Virus record (IMG/VR): IMGVR_UViG_3300023179_000211
Coordinates: 1 to 41,901 of that record
DNA length: 41,901 bases
Strand: one strand, 5' to 3'
Source of the DNA: a virus
The stretch's first letter is position 1. Every line of letters starts with the position of its first letter. This document shows positions 34,101 to 40,489 of this stretch, piece after piece. The position numbers and the translations under genes were made by a program. Below the pieces are notes generated by a model. That model had not been told where the DNA came from and did no database searches. It saw only the letters and a list, made by a program, of their open reading frames with translations.

Positions 34101-34412
34101 AACATTTAATATAACATTAATATCTGTTAAAGATTTTTGAACATCAATCGTACTTTTAACTAAAGATGAAAAAGCTTTTTCTACAGAATATATTAAACCT
34201 GCGCTAGCTCCGAAGGCAATAACTCTAGCATTAGATGCATCCAATGATTTTTGGAATTCATTTGCTGCCCCAGTGATTCTACCTAATGGTTGGGTAAATG
34301 CTTTTTCATTTAATCCTTTGAATTTAAAATCGCGCGATAAAGCGCTTTGAATATCTCTTTCAAGCTGCCTTGTATCTGCACCTACTGAAATTGTAGCCGA
34401 GGTCCTTGCCAT
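28137..34412 (-). CDS. Tail tape measure protein
   Basis: A 2091-residue tape measure protein. The N-terminal 330 residues are a TP901/PhageMin-tail-type region (VIAFGASAGLIYSVEKAFSS, FDTVAQAATEFSRQGLGVEE, SVQQTTARGGAVIGNSLKTI). Hydrophobic segments near 420-450 and 960-1060 could cross the host membrane during DNA entry. Four GFIPNF motifs occur between about 539 and 959. Near the C-terminus, KDDVPAMLSAGEYVIRKNSV and KDDVPALLMGGEFVVKKDAV are two copies of the known tape-measure repeat. At roughly 0.15 nm per residue, this length suggests a tail of about 300 nm. It has an AAAGG Shine-Dalgarno sequence and a late-type motif upstream and converges with the tail-tip unit. Confidence 0.92.
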   Translation of the reverse strand: MARTSATISVGADTRQLERDIQSALSRDFKFKGLNEKAFTQPLGRITGAANEFQKSLDASNARVIAFGASAGLIYSVEKAFSSLVKSTIDVQKSLTDINVILNVSNKTLQNFGSQLFNIAKNTAQSFDTVAQAATEFSRQGLGVEETLKRTRDALILTRLSGLDTVSAVEALTATINSFSDAALDSSIIINKLANVDAAFAVSSADLAEAIKRVGSSAQDVGVDFDQLLAIVTSVQQTTARGGAVIGNSLKTIFTRIQRTETLDQLERLGIEVRTLEGNTLPAIKILSNLAGTFSNLSDSQRAQVAETVGGVFQINILKAALSDLQKEYSVYSNALRTASGATDEAIQRNEALNQTLSSLINKTFTNLTKIGSDIGRITFQPTFENLLKTLNKGLENIDVESQSTGGKIAKGILEGIGNFISGPGVILATAVLGKLVINLGKFASQSLQALLNLNTQSEQRAQIQSKINQVLSQEPQLVAAIYNKQISVLDVENKILGIIRQQTLERERAAAISTTIAGSLIGKGVTTKGGALRAKSAGFIPNFSIDEIFGALAGGYTPGNIRKMNMPGEGTITYNSAEKVKKFPGLSQPAIMPPSQSEAGKNYKNKFNSIYGFNPYASNGFIPNFSAISLINETMKGRVTQREALTLLKTEEERSKYIRGLKNAKIIEELPPATYLADKLGVVGVAGSKGPFTVSTQFKNLGYPNDPRSVEFIGIQGRTLDDLKSSKIRDENKFSTRINGLFAKPLINLATEIFGNVDPDPKFLNLLQNSTRKNINLFPKGTEGSIFEAAVNLGVKKGAGALEQAFNQDTYQKPFDFEEASSPSQQFNAGFAFNPFVVKADAKRIVNSDSAREIISKAYNAGIPGLPKPITKKLASQGFIPNFTALDEAIDRELSGGTPSSRIRIGKDARLTSTYNPLGLGVYNTKDEPLGLSQGISRYGSSSKAKSAGASKGFIPNFIVPAIAAGVLESATIRYVLTAVAGQIIQAFLSKMSEKVEDEKTKKTLNVAGTVAGTALGFGGLGGKKGFAAAAVTGLILGLINNIDGLSASQKEAIAESENSRDSLSEFSAAMSTYQSSIDKLNNSTLTDIERARVTAEKEDALINIFKEVPDQFQAGLRDAIESGDIPRMNEELAKVQAALQSNASNTENLSKILELTKNGLTTSEIENLAKNLTSLKNVSGASLAIQVRQNPQMLENFKKEIGQAYVGSDILSDPKRFDAALKAAVDERFTKRDSKTGEIGYYTPPEERSQEEVKRVTQEEFNKLMTGKQTRIEAGTRRNIINATSKFLEAGNIPQEAIKKITNELETVPFDQLGASVGSIIKLLESLGFKIGQTAKQAEESIKYTREDLLRRAEQAGDVSASSAALEKFQNNLDPKSLQEFSRTVLDTDKTLNANRITTGKILDLQTGLRTQILNETERRSAEAQYIQKVNQLLSETGGDLDKFSKALEGSEQAIVLESQRRRGLIFAEDYRAGRQNARESKILGGTAKIEDFGAAFFDEFDYRREDAFREAQLGAKETARTMKTEFNSAFLDFAQGTTTAGEAFQRFALNISNKIQQLALEFSTNLIFGQLFGSTSAFGGAGIFGGLFGKSKGGLIKGYSSGGFVAGGSGVKDDVPAMLSAGEYVIRKNSVKKYGSEYLQMLNEGKLQKRFFGGALTSLLSDPRVATSLKITGGPTPQSPRALAFAGAAEKIQNPIAKIAMLTLASHPIFNSNFSTPSPSVNLSSAQNTASLGTSLSSIKNNDNSRYESLFRHGGKVQKLASGGELDYLGKNSFEAEGFEPIYIKETGQTLYMPKGGNLAADSNLSLRALLDSSNPRNEVRKEMEQIYNNRINKINDYLAYVEDVRDANEKAYEENQRVNKEIRDQYNKQKKQSIMAGFLQAGMGLAGIGLSFLPGGAGSQALSQSKYGSSAALGGGAASRANYLKSAPLRYSAPTPRAPMPRAMGGYISKFANGGQSYKDDVPALLMGGEFVVKKDAVSLYGKKFLDDLNMGRIKKFADGGYSGGEIKFNSNNQSSPVNNNVNVTVNLNQTNEDNSSNQQESQEDKMNKEKQKMNALGEKIKGQVIQTIMEQQRPGGLLSSQVYKKK
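31536..32798 (-). repeat. Four GFIPNF-motif repeats within the tape measure gene
   Basis: The motif GFIPNF is encoded at 32781-32798, 32535-32552, 31761-31778 and 31536-31553. Each follows a small-residue context (KSAGFIPNF, ASNGFIPNF, ASQGFIPNF, ASKGFIPNF), and the 18 bases are nearly identical between copies. Confidence 0.85.
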
Positions 34413-34435
34413 GCCTTATTCCTTTACTACAATAA

Positions 34436-34447
34436 ATTACACAAAAT
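34436..34447 (-). promoter_or_regulatory. Late-type promoter motif variant before the tape measure gene
   Basis: Read on the - strand, TTTTGTGTAATTTATTGTA lies about 23 bases ahead of the ATG at 34412, followed by AAAGG. It keeps GTGTAATTTATT of the motif but lacks the leading AA. Confidence 0.5.
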
Positions 34448-34469
34448 ATACTTAATTATGATAGTTTTA

Positions 34470-35486
34470 CTATTTTATACCATGCAATTTCATCAAATCT
34501 TCCATGGTTAAATTTCCACCCTTTTTAATAGCTTCACCATGTAAACTTAGACACTTTTCATCTGCTCCAATTTTAGCAAGATCTTCTTTTTTTGCACCGA
34601 CAATTGATGTTCCAATAACTCCCTCAGAATTTTTACTATCTTTAATTTCTGTTTTATTAAGCACTTCTTCTGCATTTTTACTACTTTCAAGCCAATCAAT
34701 TAGTTTTTCTGGATCTTCATATAATTCATCAATTGGTTTATGTTTAGCTTCGGATAATGCATTTTTAAAATATCTTGAATAACTAAAAACTTCAATTTGA
34801 TAAAATGTAAGATATATTATAGGTTTACCATATAAATAATATGGACTATCTTCGCATAAATTATAAAGACTAAGATAAAAAGATGATAGGGCTACTTTTT
34901 TAAGATTTTTTTCAGAAAATTTTTTATTTACATTATTATATATTTCTATAATTTCAGATATATCTTTATTTTCCAATTCATCAAATTCATCTTCAGAAAA
35001 ATATCTTTCATTTAAATTTTTATCTCTAAATAAAGAATTATACATATAATATTCATTAATTTTTTTATTAGCATAGTCTTCGACAGTAAAACCCAACAAT
35101 TCTTTTTTCTCAGAAATTAATTCAATTAATTTAAAATTTTCATCATTAATTTGTTGGTTAATCGCTTTGATTTCTTCATTTCTAAGTAATTTTGATTTTG
35201 TAGTTTTTAGATTTGATATGTATGATTTTATATTTTTAATTTTTTCATTCTCTTCATTTGACCAAAGCTTTTCAGATATTAAATATATTTCTTTCTCTTC
35301 TTCGGTCGGTAAACCATTTTCTTTAGCTTTTTTAATGAAATCTTGCTTCTTTGAATCTATATCTCCAGAATCAAAACTTGTATTATGCTTAAAATAGATT
35401 TTATTATTTTTGTAGTATGATTCTGTATATCCTTTTAGAATATCAACGAATAATAATCTTATTATATTTTTATCTATAGTTTCCAA
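34470..35486 (-). CDS. Protein in tail-assembly-chaperone position, unknown
   Basis: A 338-residue, strongly helical and charged protein, not recognised. It starts with TTG at 35486; this codon is in frame with the upstream 253-residue gene and is preceded by the tandem stops TAA TGA. Segments such as NIKSYISNLKTTKSKLLRNE and EIIEIYNNVNKKFSEKNLKK are predicted helices. The end (EDLAKIGADEKCLSLHGEAI) is less charged. The place between the tail tube and tape measure genes is that of tail assembly chaperones (lambda G and GT), and it lies directly before the tape measure gene, which supports but does not prove that role. Confidence 0.55.
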   Translation of the reverse strand: METIDKNIIRLLFVDILKGYTESYYKNNKIYFKHNTSFDSGDIDSKKQDFIKKAKENGLPTEEEKEIYLISEKLWSNEENEKIKNIKSYISNLKTTKSKLLRNEEIKAINQQINDENFKLIELISEKKELLGFTVEDYANKKINEYYMYNSLFRDKNLNERYFSEDEFDELENKDISEIIEIYNNVNKKFSEKNLKKVALSSFYLSLYNLCEDSPYYLYGKPIIYLTFYQIEVFSYSRYFKNALSEAKHKPIDELYEDPEKLIDWLESSKNAEEVLNKTEIKDSKNSEGVIGTSIVGAKKEDLAKIGADEKCLSLHGEAIKKGGNLTMEDLMKLHGIK

Positions 35487-35489
35487 TCA

Positions 35490-36251
35490 TTATTTCTCCA
35501 ATTTTTTATTATCTTTATTAATAGCCTCAAGAAGCTTAGAGAATTCTTCTTGAGTTGCAGCTCTACCTATATACCAAAAACTAATTAAATACAATAGTTT
35601 TTGCAATGCAATTTTTTCAATACCCATTTCAGATTCTTCAATTTCATCATATTTTTGCAATTTCTCTTCATAAGATCCTTCTCCAAAAAGTTCTTTAAGT
35701 TTTTTATTTTCTCCCTCTATCAAACTAAGTTGGAGCACCCACCACATAATAGTTTTATTTCTAGCTCTATTTTCTGCAGTTTGTTCAAATAGATTCGCTT
35801 GAGCCATTTCATATTTTTGAATCATTTCTCTAGTCTCTGTCATTTTTTCGATAATCTGACTTAATTCAGACTTTTCTTCTTCTGTCCTTAAAGATTCTTG
35901 TTTTAAAGATAATTTTTGAAAATCGACCTGTAAAGTCAAAAAATTATTATAAAGATCATTATATTCTTTTTGCTCTTCTTCGCTTAAGACCCCTCCATCA
36001 TTATTAAATCTTTTAGCTAATAACGCGCGAGTCAAAAGTCCAGCTTTGATACCTTCAGACAATCTAACTCCATAGAAAAGCTCTGCTTCATCAAATAAAC
36101 TACGGGTTGGTTTTTTAATAGCAAGTTTTATTGGAACAGTGCTCTTAACTTTAGAAGTCACCTTAACCTCTTCTCCTTTTTCATTAGTAGAAACATCTAC
36201 TTTTTCTATTTCTTTCTCATGGTAGACATCAAATTCAAACATTGTTTTCAT
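35490..36251 (-). CDS. Putative tail assembly chaperone-like protein
   Basis: A 253-residue, mostly helical protein. It begins with a small beta unit (FEFDVYHEKEIEKVDVS, VPIKLAIKKPTRS) followed by FDEAELFYGVRLSEGIKAGL and long charged helices with heptad-like spacing (LQVDFQKLSLKQESLRTEEE). A tryptophan-rich patch (IMWWVLQLSLIEG) precedes the last helices. The N-terminal half, with its modification of a 'PTR' turn and helix, resembles chaperones encoded just upstream of tape measure genes in other long-tailed phages, but I cannot name a family. It overlaps the preceding gene by four bases and ends 3 bases before the next TTG start. Confidence 0.5.
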   Translation of the reverse strand: MKTMFEFDVYHEKEIEKVDVSTNEKGEEVKVTSKVKSTVPIKLAIKKPTRSLFDEAELFYGVRLSEGIKAGLLTRALLAKRFNNDGGVLSEEEQKEYNDLYNNFLTLQVDFQKLSLKQESLRTEEEKSELSQIIEKMTETREMIQKYEMAQANLFEQTAENRARNKTIMWWVLQLSLIEGENKKLKELFGEGSYEEKLQKYDEIEESEMGIEKIALQKLLYLISFWYIGRAATQEEFSKLLEAINKDNKKLEK

Positions 36252-36523
36252 ATTTTTTCTCCATTAATTTCAATTATATTATTTATATATTTTTTTATTT
36301 TCCCATAATAAACTATACCACCAATTGTTTTAATAAATTGATGTTTTTTGACTTCATCCCAATTCTTATAATTTCTAATAAAATTAGGATTTTTGAAAAT
36401 AGTTAAACTTGGCTTTAATATCCCAAAATTGTCTTTTAAGGTTTTTTGTATACTTTGAACAGAAAGATTTCCTTCAATTATTTGATCTACGCTAAAATTA
36501 TAATTTATTTTTTTAGTTTTCAT
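36248..36523 (-). CDS. Small protein between tail tube and chaperone-position genes
   Basis: A 91-residue protein, not recognised. It contains NYNFSVDQIIEGNLSVQSIQ followed by LKPSLTIFKNPNFIRNYKNW and a C-terminal IGGIVYYGKIKKYINNIIEI. It overlaps both neighbours by four bases (ATGA junctions), so it is translated as part of a coupled set of small tail genes behind the late-type motif at 36784. Confidence 0.6.
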   Translation of the reverse strand: MKTKKINYNFSVDQIIEGNLSVQSIQKTLKDNFGILKPSLTIFKNPNFIRNYKNWDEVKKHQFIKTIGGIVYYGKIKKYINNIIEINGEKI

Positions 36524-36744
36524 TTGAAAGTTATATTTAATTTACTAAAATTCTCTTCTATTTCTCTTATTGCATCATTTGCATTATCAAGTACTCTTTT
36601 ACGTATTTTTTGATAAATTTCATCATTTATATTATAACCAGAATCACTTAAATCTTCAAGAATAAAAAAGAAATTTTTATATATATTTGTAATTTTTCTC
36701 TTTATTTGAAAAAGAGTAATATCTTTTATAGGATCATTTTCCAT
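36520..36744 (-). CDS. Small helical protein downstream of the tail tube gene
   Basis: A 74-residue helical protein, not recognised (DITLFQIKRKITNIYKNFFF, IYQKIRKRVLDNANDAIREI). It is the first gene after the terminator that follows the tail tube gene and has its own late-type motif 39 bases upstream, with several AGGT/AAGG boxes between (AAAGGTAAAAAG nearest to the ATG). It overlaps the next gene by four bases. Confidence 0.6.
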   Translation of the reverse strand: MENDPIKDITLFQIKRKITNIYKNFFFILEDLSDSGYNINDEIYQKIRKRVLDNANDAIREIEENFSKLNITFK

Positions 36745-36783
36745 AATCTTTTTACCTTTATTTTAACCTTTAACCTAAAATAC

Positions 36784-36793
36784 ATTACACTAA
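36784..36793 (-). promoter_or_regulatory. Late-type promoter motif (TTAGTGTAAT)
   Basis: On the - strand, TTTAGTGTAATGTATTTTAGG starts directly behind the hairpin terminator and leads into a 39-base leader with Shine-Dalgarno-like AAAGGT before the ATG at 36744. It would restart transcription after the terminator. Confidence 0.55.
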
Positions 36794-36794
36794 A

Positions 36795-36824
36795 AAATAA
36801 CCCCCGCATTTGCGGGGGCTATTT
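36795..36824. terminator. Strong bidirectional hairpin terminator after the tail tube gene
   Basis: CCCCCGC at 36801-36807 pairs with GCGGGGG at 36812-36818 around a four-base loop, and the stem is extended by flanking A-T pairs. On the - strand it is followed by TTATTTTTTAG, a U-rich tail, and it lies 24 bases beyond the tail tube stop. It is by far the most GC-rich stretch of the region. The + strand side also has a T-rich tail, but no + strand gene ends here. Confidence 0.9.
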
Positions 36825-36847
36825 TATTTAATAATATTTCTTATATA

Positions 36848-38017
36848 TTAAACCATTCCACTTATGTATACTCCGCGAAGAGTATCTTGTGGGCCTGCAA
36901 CTTGAGAACTAAATGTCAAGGTTACTGTTTTGTTAGATCCAATATCAGAACTAAATTCTTGAGTGTCTAGTTTTGCTCCTTTTAATTTGAATTGAGCAAT
37001 AGTTCGTTGAGCTGCTGCATTACATGTTGGCTCTTTAATAGTAATTGTTGGGGTATAAGTCGTAGAATCATCACATAGTAAGTCTGCTAAATTTCCAGCA
37101 GTCATATCTGTAACTTGCGCATCAACTTTTAAATTAACAGCTAATGGGAAATCGATAGGCCTACTAAATGCAAATCTATTTCCTAGTTTTTGAATTGGTG
37201 TACGACCTAAATCAAAACTTAAATTATAACTTTGAACGTTCATAGTTGTTGTATCAACTCCTCCGCCAGATATTTGAGGAATTGACAACGTAATATCTCC
37301 TGGGCGAAGAGCGGTGATCCCACTAGCAGTACTTGTTCCCATATTTGAGACTGCATTTGGTAATTGATAAAAGCATGAAACGACATTTCCATTTGCTGGA
37401 TTTATAGCTGGAACATAATTTCCGCTTAATCCTTTTTGGAAATTCATATTTAATCCTTCAACGTTAACTGTTACTGTTGGGAAATTACCAACAGATGCTT
37501 CTGTTGAATATGAACTAATAAATCCATTGCCAATTCCAATAACACCATTGCTTCCAGATGTTGCGTCTGTATATAATATAGCATCATTGCCTTCTGGTAC
37601 AGTACGAATAAAATAATTTCTTTCGTCTTGAGTACCATTTAAAAATCCAGATATTGCAGAAACTTCGCTTGGACTTCCAGAAGTTGAAATTGTAAATCCT
37701 AAATTATTTTCATTAGCTAAATTAGCTAAAATATAACTAAAATCAAGAGCGACTGTTGGGTTATTTAATATAACACGATCAACTGCGGCGAGTTGACCAA
37801 ATTGATTTAGATCAGTACGATCTACTTTAAAACTATAATTCGCAGTTTGAATTCTTTGAAGTTGTTTTACTAAATTTCCACTTGCTGCTGGCCATCCGTT
37901 TGCGGCATTTTCATCATTTGTTTTTGTACCATTTACTAGAGTGAAATGAAAACCAGTTGCTGGTGATGGGCCAGCATATAAACCTTCAGATTGATAAATT
38001 ATTCTATTTCTTGGCAT
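36848..38017 (-). CDS. Major tail tube protein
   Basis: A 389-residue beta-rich protein in the canonical tail tube position, between neck genes and chaperone/tape measure genes. Base composition is less AT-rich than its neighbours and Asn, Gly, Ala and Thr are frequent, as expected for an abundant virion protein. The body has two halves with similar beta pattern: VALDFSYILANLANENN with GNGFISSYSTEASVGNFPTV, and ITLSIPQISGGGVDTTTMNV with PIDFPLAVNLKVDAQVTDM. The C-terminus (KTVTLTFSSQVAGPQDTLRG) ends the fold. It has a GGAG Shine-Dalgarno sequence, its own late-type motif and the only strong terminator of the window, which together suggest very high, separately controlled expression. The shorter protein at 18944 is a paralogue. 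Confidence 0.75.
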   Translation of the reverse strand: MPRNRIIYQSEGLYAGPSPATGFHFTLVNGTKTNDENAANGWPAASGNLVKQLQRIQTANYSFKVDRTDLNQFGQLAAVDRVILNNPTVALDFSYILANLANENNLGFTISTSGSPSEVSAISGFLNGTQDERNYFIRTVPEGNDAILYTDATSGSNGVIGIGNGFISSYSTEASVGNFPTVTVNVEGLNMNFQKGLSGNYVPAINPANGNVVSCFYQLPNAVSNMGTSTASGITALRPGDITLSIPQISGGGVDTTTMNVQSYNLSFDLGRTPIQKLGNRFAFSRPIDFPLAVNLKVDAQVTDMTAGNLADLLCDDSTTYTPTITIKEPTCNAAAQRTIAQFKLKGAKLDTQEFSSDIGSNKTVTLTFSSQVAGPQDTLRGVYISGMV

Positions 38018-38041
38018 ATTATTTATTCTCCATTTATTGGT

Positions 38042-38053
38042 ATTACACTTATT
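38042..38053 (-). promoter_or_regulatory. Late-type promoter motif (ATAAGTGTAAT) of the tail tube gene
   Basis: On the - strand, AATAAGTGTAATACCAATAAA lies 24 bases ahead of the ATG at 38017, followed by TGGAGAATAA as Shine-Dalgarno sequence. Confidence 0.6.
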
Positions 38054-38054
38054 T

Positions 38055-38924
38055 TTAGCTCCTTGGATATCTATTTTTAATTATTTCAAAATCAATAAAT
38101 GCCGAATATACTTGACGGTTTAGACTATTTGTTCCTTGCAATAATCTTGTATCTGTTTTACTGACATTTACATCATTAATATAAGAATAATCATAATCTG
38201 GTATTTTGCTAGATACATGTTTTATGTAATTAAAAGATCCCTCTGGATCAGAAACGCTTCCTAAAGAATTAAAAGGCATATCTTCTTGATATAATAATGG
38301 GATATTTTCTCTTACAGTATCTTTAATTATACTAGTTACCGCATCAAGAGCAAAAACACTATCCGCTAGAATAATTGCTCTTACATTACTTATAGTTTGA
38401 TCCATTCCTCCAAATGCAAGAGGTTTATTTTTCCCTCCTTGATATTTTAAATATATAATAGGATAAGTATCAGAATTATAGGCTAATCCAGTTGGATTTT
38501 GATATGTTTTTGGATTAATTTGATAAGCAGTTTCAAATAATAAAAATTCTTCAGGCTTACTAGTTAAATATATATTAAAATCTTTTACAGCGTAATTTCC
38601 ACTTAATGTTATAGTTGGATTATTAATTGGAGATGTAAAATACAATTGCCCTTCTTGGGCATTTATACCAGTTAAATTTGATTCTCCAGGCACTGTAAAA
38701 GTTCCATTTATATATACTCCACTAATTATATTGGCTCCAGGGACAGAACAATCAATAACCATTTGTTTGAATGGCGCGCCATATGTATAAAAACCATGAT
38801 ACATATTCTGCACAGGATAAAAGGCACTTTGAAAATTTGTATACCCTTGACCTTTAGTTAAAATTTTATTATCTAACCAAAAAAGCATACTAGTCATCAA
38901 AATATTATCGTATTGTGGGAGCAT
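38055..38924 (-). CDS. Neck / tail terminator-position protein
   Basis: A 289-residue protein, not recognised by motif. It has N-terminal FWLDNKILTKGQGYTNFQSA, a central beta-rich domain (GVYINGTFTVPGESNLTGIN, NPTITLSGNYAVKDFNIYLT), and a C-terminal helical/strand part ending RQVYSAFIDFEIIKNRYP. It lies immediately upstream of the tail tube gene, where tail terminator or tail completion proteins usually are. The C-terminal segment with NVRAIILADSVFALDAVTSI would fit an alpha/beta terminator fold with an inserted beta domain, but that is a guess from position. Confidence 0.55.
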   Translation of the reverse strand: MLPQYDNILMTSMLFWLDNKILTKGQGYTNFQSAFYPVQNMYHGFYTYGAPFKQMVIDCSVPGANIISGVYINGTFTVPGESNLTGINAQEGQLYFTSPINNPTITLSGNYAVKDFNIYLTSKPEEFLLFETAYQINPKTYQNPTGLAYNSDTYPIIYLKYQGGKNKPLAFGGMDQTISNVRAIILADSVFALDAVTSIIKDTVRENIPLLYQEDMPFNSLGSVSDPEGSFNYIKHVSSKIPDYDYSYINDVNVSKTDTRLLQGTNSLNRQVYSAFIDFEIIKNRYPRS

Positions 38925-38925
38925 G

Positions 38926-39516
38926 TTATTTTAAACCTTTAATAAATTGATTATATAATTCACTCATATATTTTACTGGTCTATAAGCGAGAGATCTAAC
39001 TTTATTTTTTGATTGTATTCCTTTTTTAGATCTGCTATTTTTAAAAAATTTACCATAAACATAATATCCAAATCCTGATATGCCATCTTCAATTCCCTTA
39101 ACCCAACTTACCCCTCCTTCGAATGGCAAAGGCGTCACCATTTTTATTTCATCCAAAGAAGGAGTATTAACGTTGAATTTTAATTCAAGTTTTTGTTCAT
39201 CAAAAATCATTTTTTTTTCTAAAAATGTATTATTTTTAACTAGATCTGTTAATTCTTTAACAGGCCTTCTATTAATATCGAAACCAATAAAAGCAAATAA
39301 ATTTTCTTTTCCCGCAAGTGTGTCACTTAAATTTTCTCCTTCTGGTCCCTCGTTTAATTCTTTAGATACTGGATGATTTTCGATTTCTTCTACATATTTA
39401 GATTTACTTTCTTCTAAAATTTGCTTAGCTAAAATTAATCCATCTCGCTGAATTGCTTTTTTATAACTACTTGATAGTTCTTTTTTTATTTGATTATAAT
39501 TAATTTTAGAAGCCAT
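38926..39516 (-). CDS. Neck protein, HK97 gp10/tail completion-like position
   Basis: A 196-residue protein. It begins with a long amphipathic helix (YNQIKKELSSSYKKAIQRDG), continues with LAGKENLFAFIGFDINRRPV and a beta region, and ends with a basic segment (KFFKNSRSKKGIQSKNKVRS) and a helix YMSELYNQFIKGLK. The order long helix, small beta sheet, basic tail resembles gp10-type neck proteins, which join head and tail. It is one of four compactly spaced genes (gaps of 1-2 bases) between the fibre-like gene and the tail tube gene. Confidence 0.5.
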   Translation of the reverse strand: MASKINYNQIKKELSSSYKKAIQRDGLILAKQILEESKSKYVEEIENHPVSKELNEGPEGENLSDTLAGKENLFAFIGFDINRRPVKELTDLVKNNTFLEKKMIFDEQKLELKFNVNTPSLDEIKMVTPLPFEGGVSWVKGIEDGISGFGYYVYGKFFKNSRSKKGIQSKNKVRSLAYRPVKYMSELYNQFIKGLK

Positions 39517-39517
39517 A

Positions 39518-39958
39518 TTATTTTGCCTGTTCTAATCCATATACATAATATTTTTTATCAAGATATGTTTTAATAATATCTTCGGTAATAACATTCCAAG
39601 ATTTTCCATCAAATTCTATTTTTAACGTTCTTCCTTCTGCAATGAAATCTCTTGCTGGTTGTTTAACTTTTAATGTTACATCTCCTCTTGCAAATATTAA
39701 TTTTAACTCACTATTAACGGAATCAACATCTCTAGAATTATTGTAATATATTCTCCCTTTATATATTCCCGTTACTGGAATATAACTATAATTTATAGAG
39801 TCCGAAGATTCTCCATAACCATATAAAGTTGTATTTTGAACTTGATTAATTACTTGGATTGGTTCTTTATGTACTATAAATTCTCTTGAAAAATAATCAA
39901 AAAACTGATCATATTCATTAGAAAATCCTGCCGCTATATCTGATGGAATATAACTCAT
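39518..39958 (-). CDS. Head closure / stopper-position protein
   Basis: A 146-residue protein. An N-terminal helix (IPSDIAAGFSNEYDQFFDYF) is followed by IVHKEPIQVINQVQ, then a small beta barrel-like region (YIPVTGIYKGRIYYNN, ELKLIFARGDVTLKVKQP, RTLKIEFDGKSWNVITED). The size and beta layout fit head closure (SPP1 gp16-like) proteins, which plug the connector until the tail joins. The call depends on gene order: connector-like gene before it and gp10-like gene after it. Confidence 0.5.
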   Translation of the reverse strand: MSYIPSDIAAGFSNEYDQFFDYFSREFIVHKEPIQVINQVQNTTLYGYGESSDSINYSYIPVTGIYKGRIYYNNSRDVDSVNSELKLIFARGDVTLKVKQPARDFIAEGRTLKIEFDGKSWNVITEDIIKTYLDKKYYVYGLEQAK

Positions 39959-39960
39959 AT

Positions 39961-40470
39961 CTAATCTGCATAGTAAATTGTTCTAATATTATATAAAGCA
40001 CTTCTATCCGCTTTATAATTCCCAAAGATAATATCATCCCCAGCAACTTGTAATGGAGTAACAATATATCTAAGATAATCAGAAGCCAAGTTTTGAAGTT
40101 CATCGTATTCTTGTTTACGGATATTATAAAAATTTCTTAATACTTCATTTTTATTTAATTTTTGAACATTAGCAATATCATCTTTTATAGAAACGTAATC
40201 TGTGATCGCTAAACTGCCAGTACTTTTAATTTTAAGATCAAAAAAATATACAGAATACATTTTTTTAAATATATATTTTTCTATATCAGATAAATTTGGA
40301 CTAATTTCTAAAGTAGTACTATTTATTTCGTAATCTGTATTTAATAAATTAGCTAATCCTCCTATATTTCTTCTTACCCATGCGGCAATTGAGGCGATGC
40401 TAAAATCGCTTGGTTCGCCCATTTCTTCATATATTTCTTGAGCGATAGATGTGACGGTATTTATAATCAT
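39961..40470 (-). CDS. Head-tail connector/adaptor-like protein
   Basis: A 169-residue helical protein. IAQEIYEEMGEPSDFSIASI and AAWVRRNIGGLANLLNTDYE form the N-terminal helices, and DIEKYIFKKMYSVYFFDLKI continues the bundle, as in gp6/gp15-type connector adaptors that dock under the portal. The C-terminus (YDELQNLASDYLRYIVTPLQ) is another helix. It is the first gene of the neck unit, 7 bases behind a late-type motif, and has no Shine-Dalgarno sequence. Confidence 0.6.
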   Translation of the reverse strand: MIINTVTSIAQEIYEEMGEPSDFSIASIAAWVRRNIGGLANLLNTDYEINSTTLEISPNLSDIEKYIFKKMYSVYFFDLKIKSTGSLAITDYVSIKDDIANVQKLNKNEVLRNFYNIRKQEYDELQNLASDYLRYIVTPLQVAGDDIIFGNYKADRSALYNIRTIYYAD

Positions 40471-40477
40471 ACTTTAA

Positions 40478-40489
40478 ATTACACTTTAA
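40478..40489 (-). promoter_or_regulatory. Late-type promoter motif (AAAGTGTAAT) of the neck unit
   Basis: On the - strand, TTTAAAGTGTAATTTAAAGT ends directly before the ATG at 40470, only 7 bases after the motif core. It overlaps the stop of the sulfotransferase remnant. Confidence 0.55.

Noticed and set aside
28137-34412. Open frames on the + strand within the tape measure gene (for example 32713-32910)
   Set aside because: They lie antisense to a continuous 2091-codon gene with recognisable domains, lack ribosome binding sites and have no protein features.
35490-35530. Classical -1 slippery heptamer at the end of the 253-residue chaperone-position gene
   Set aside because: The A-rich run (AAT AAA AAA TTG) does not give a proper X XXY YYZ heptamer in frame, and the downstream gene is in the same frame, so no frameshift is needed.
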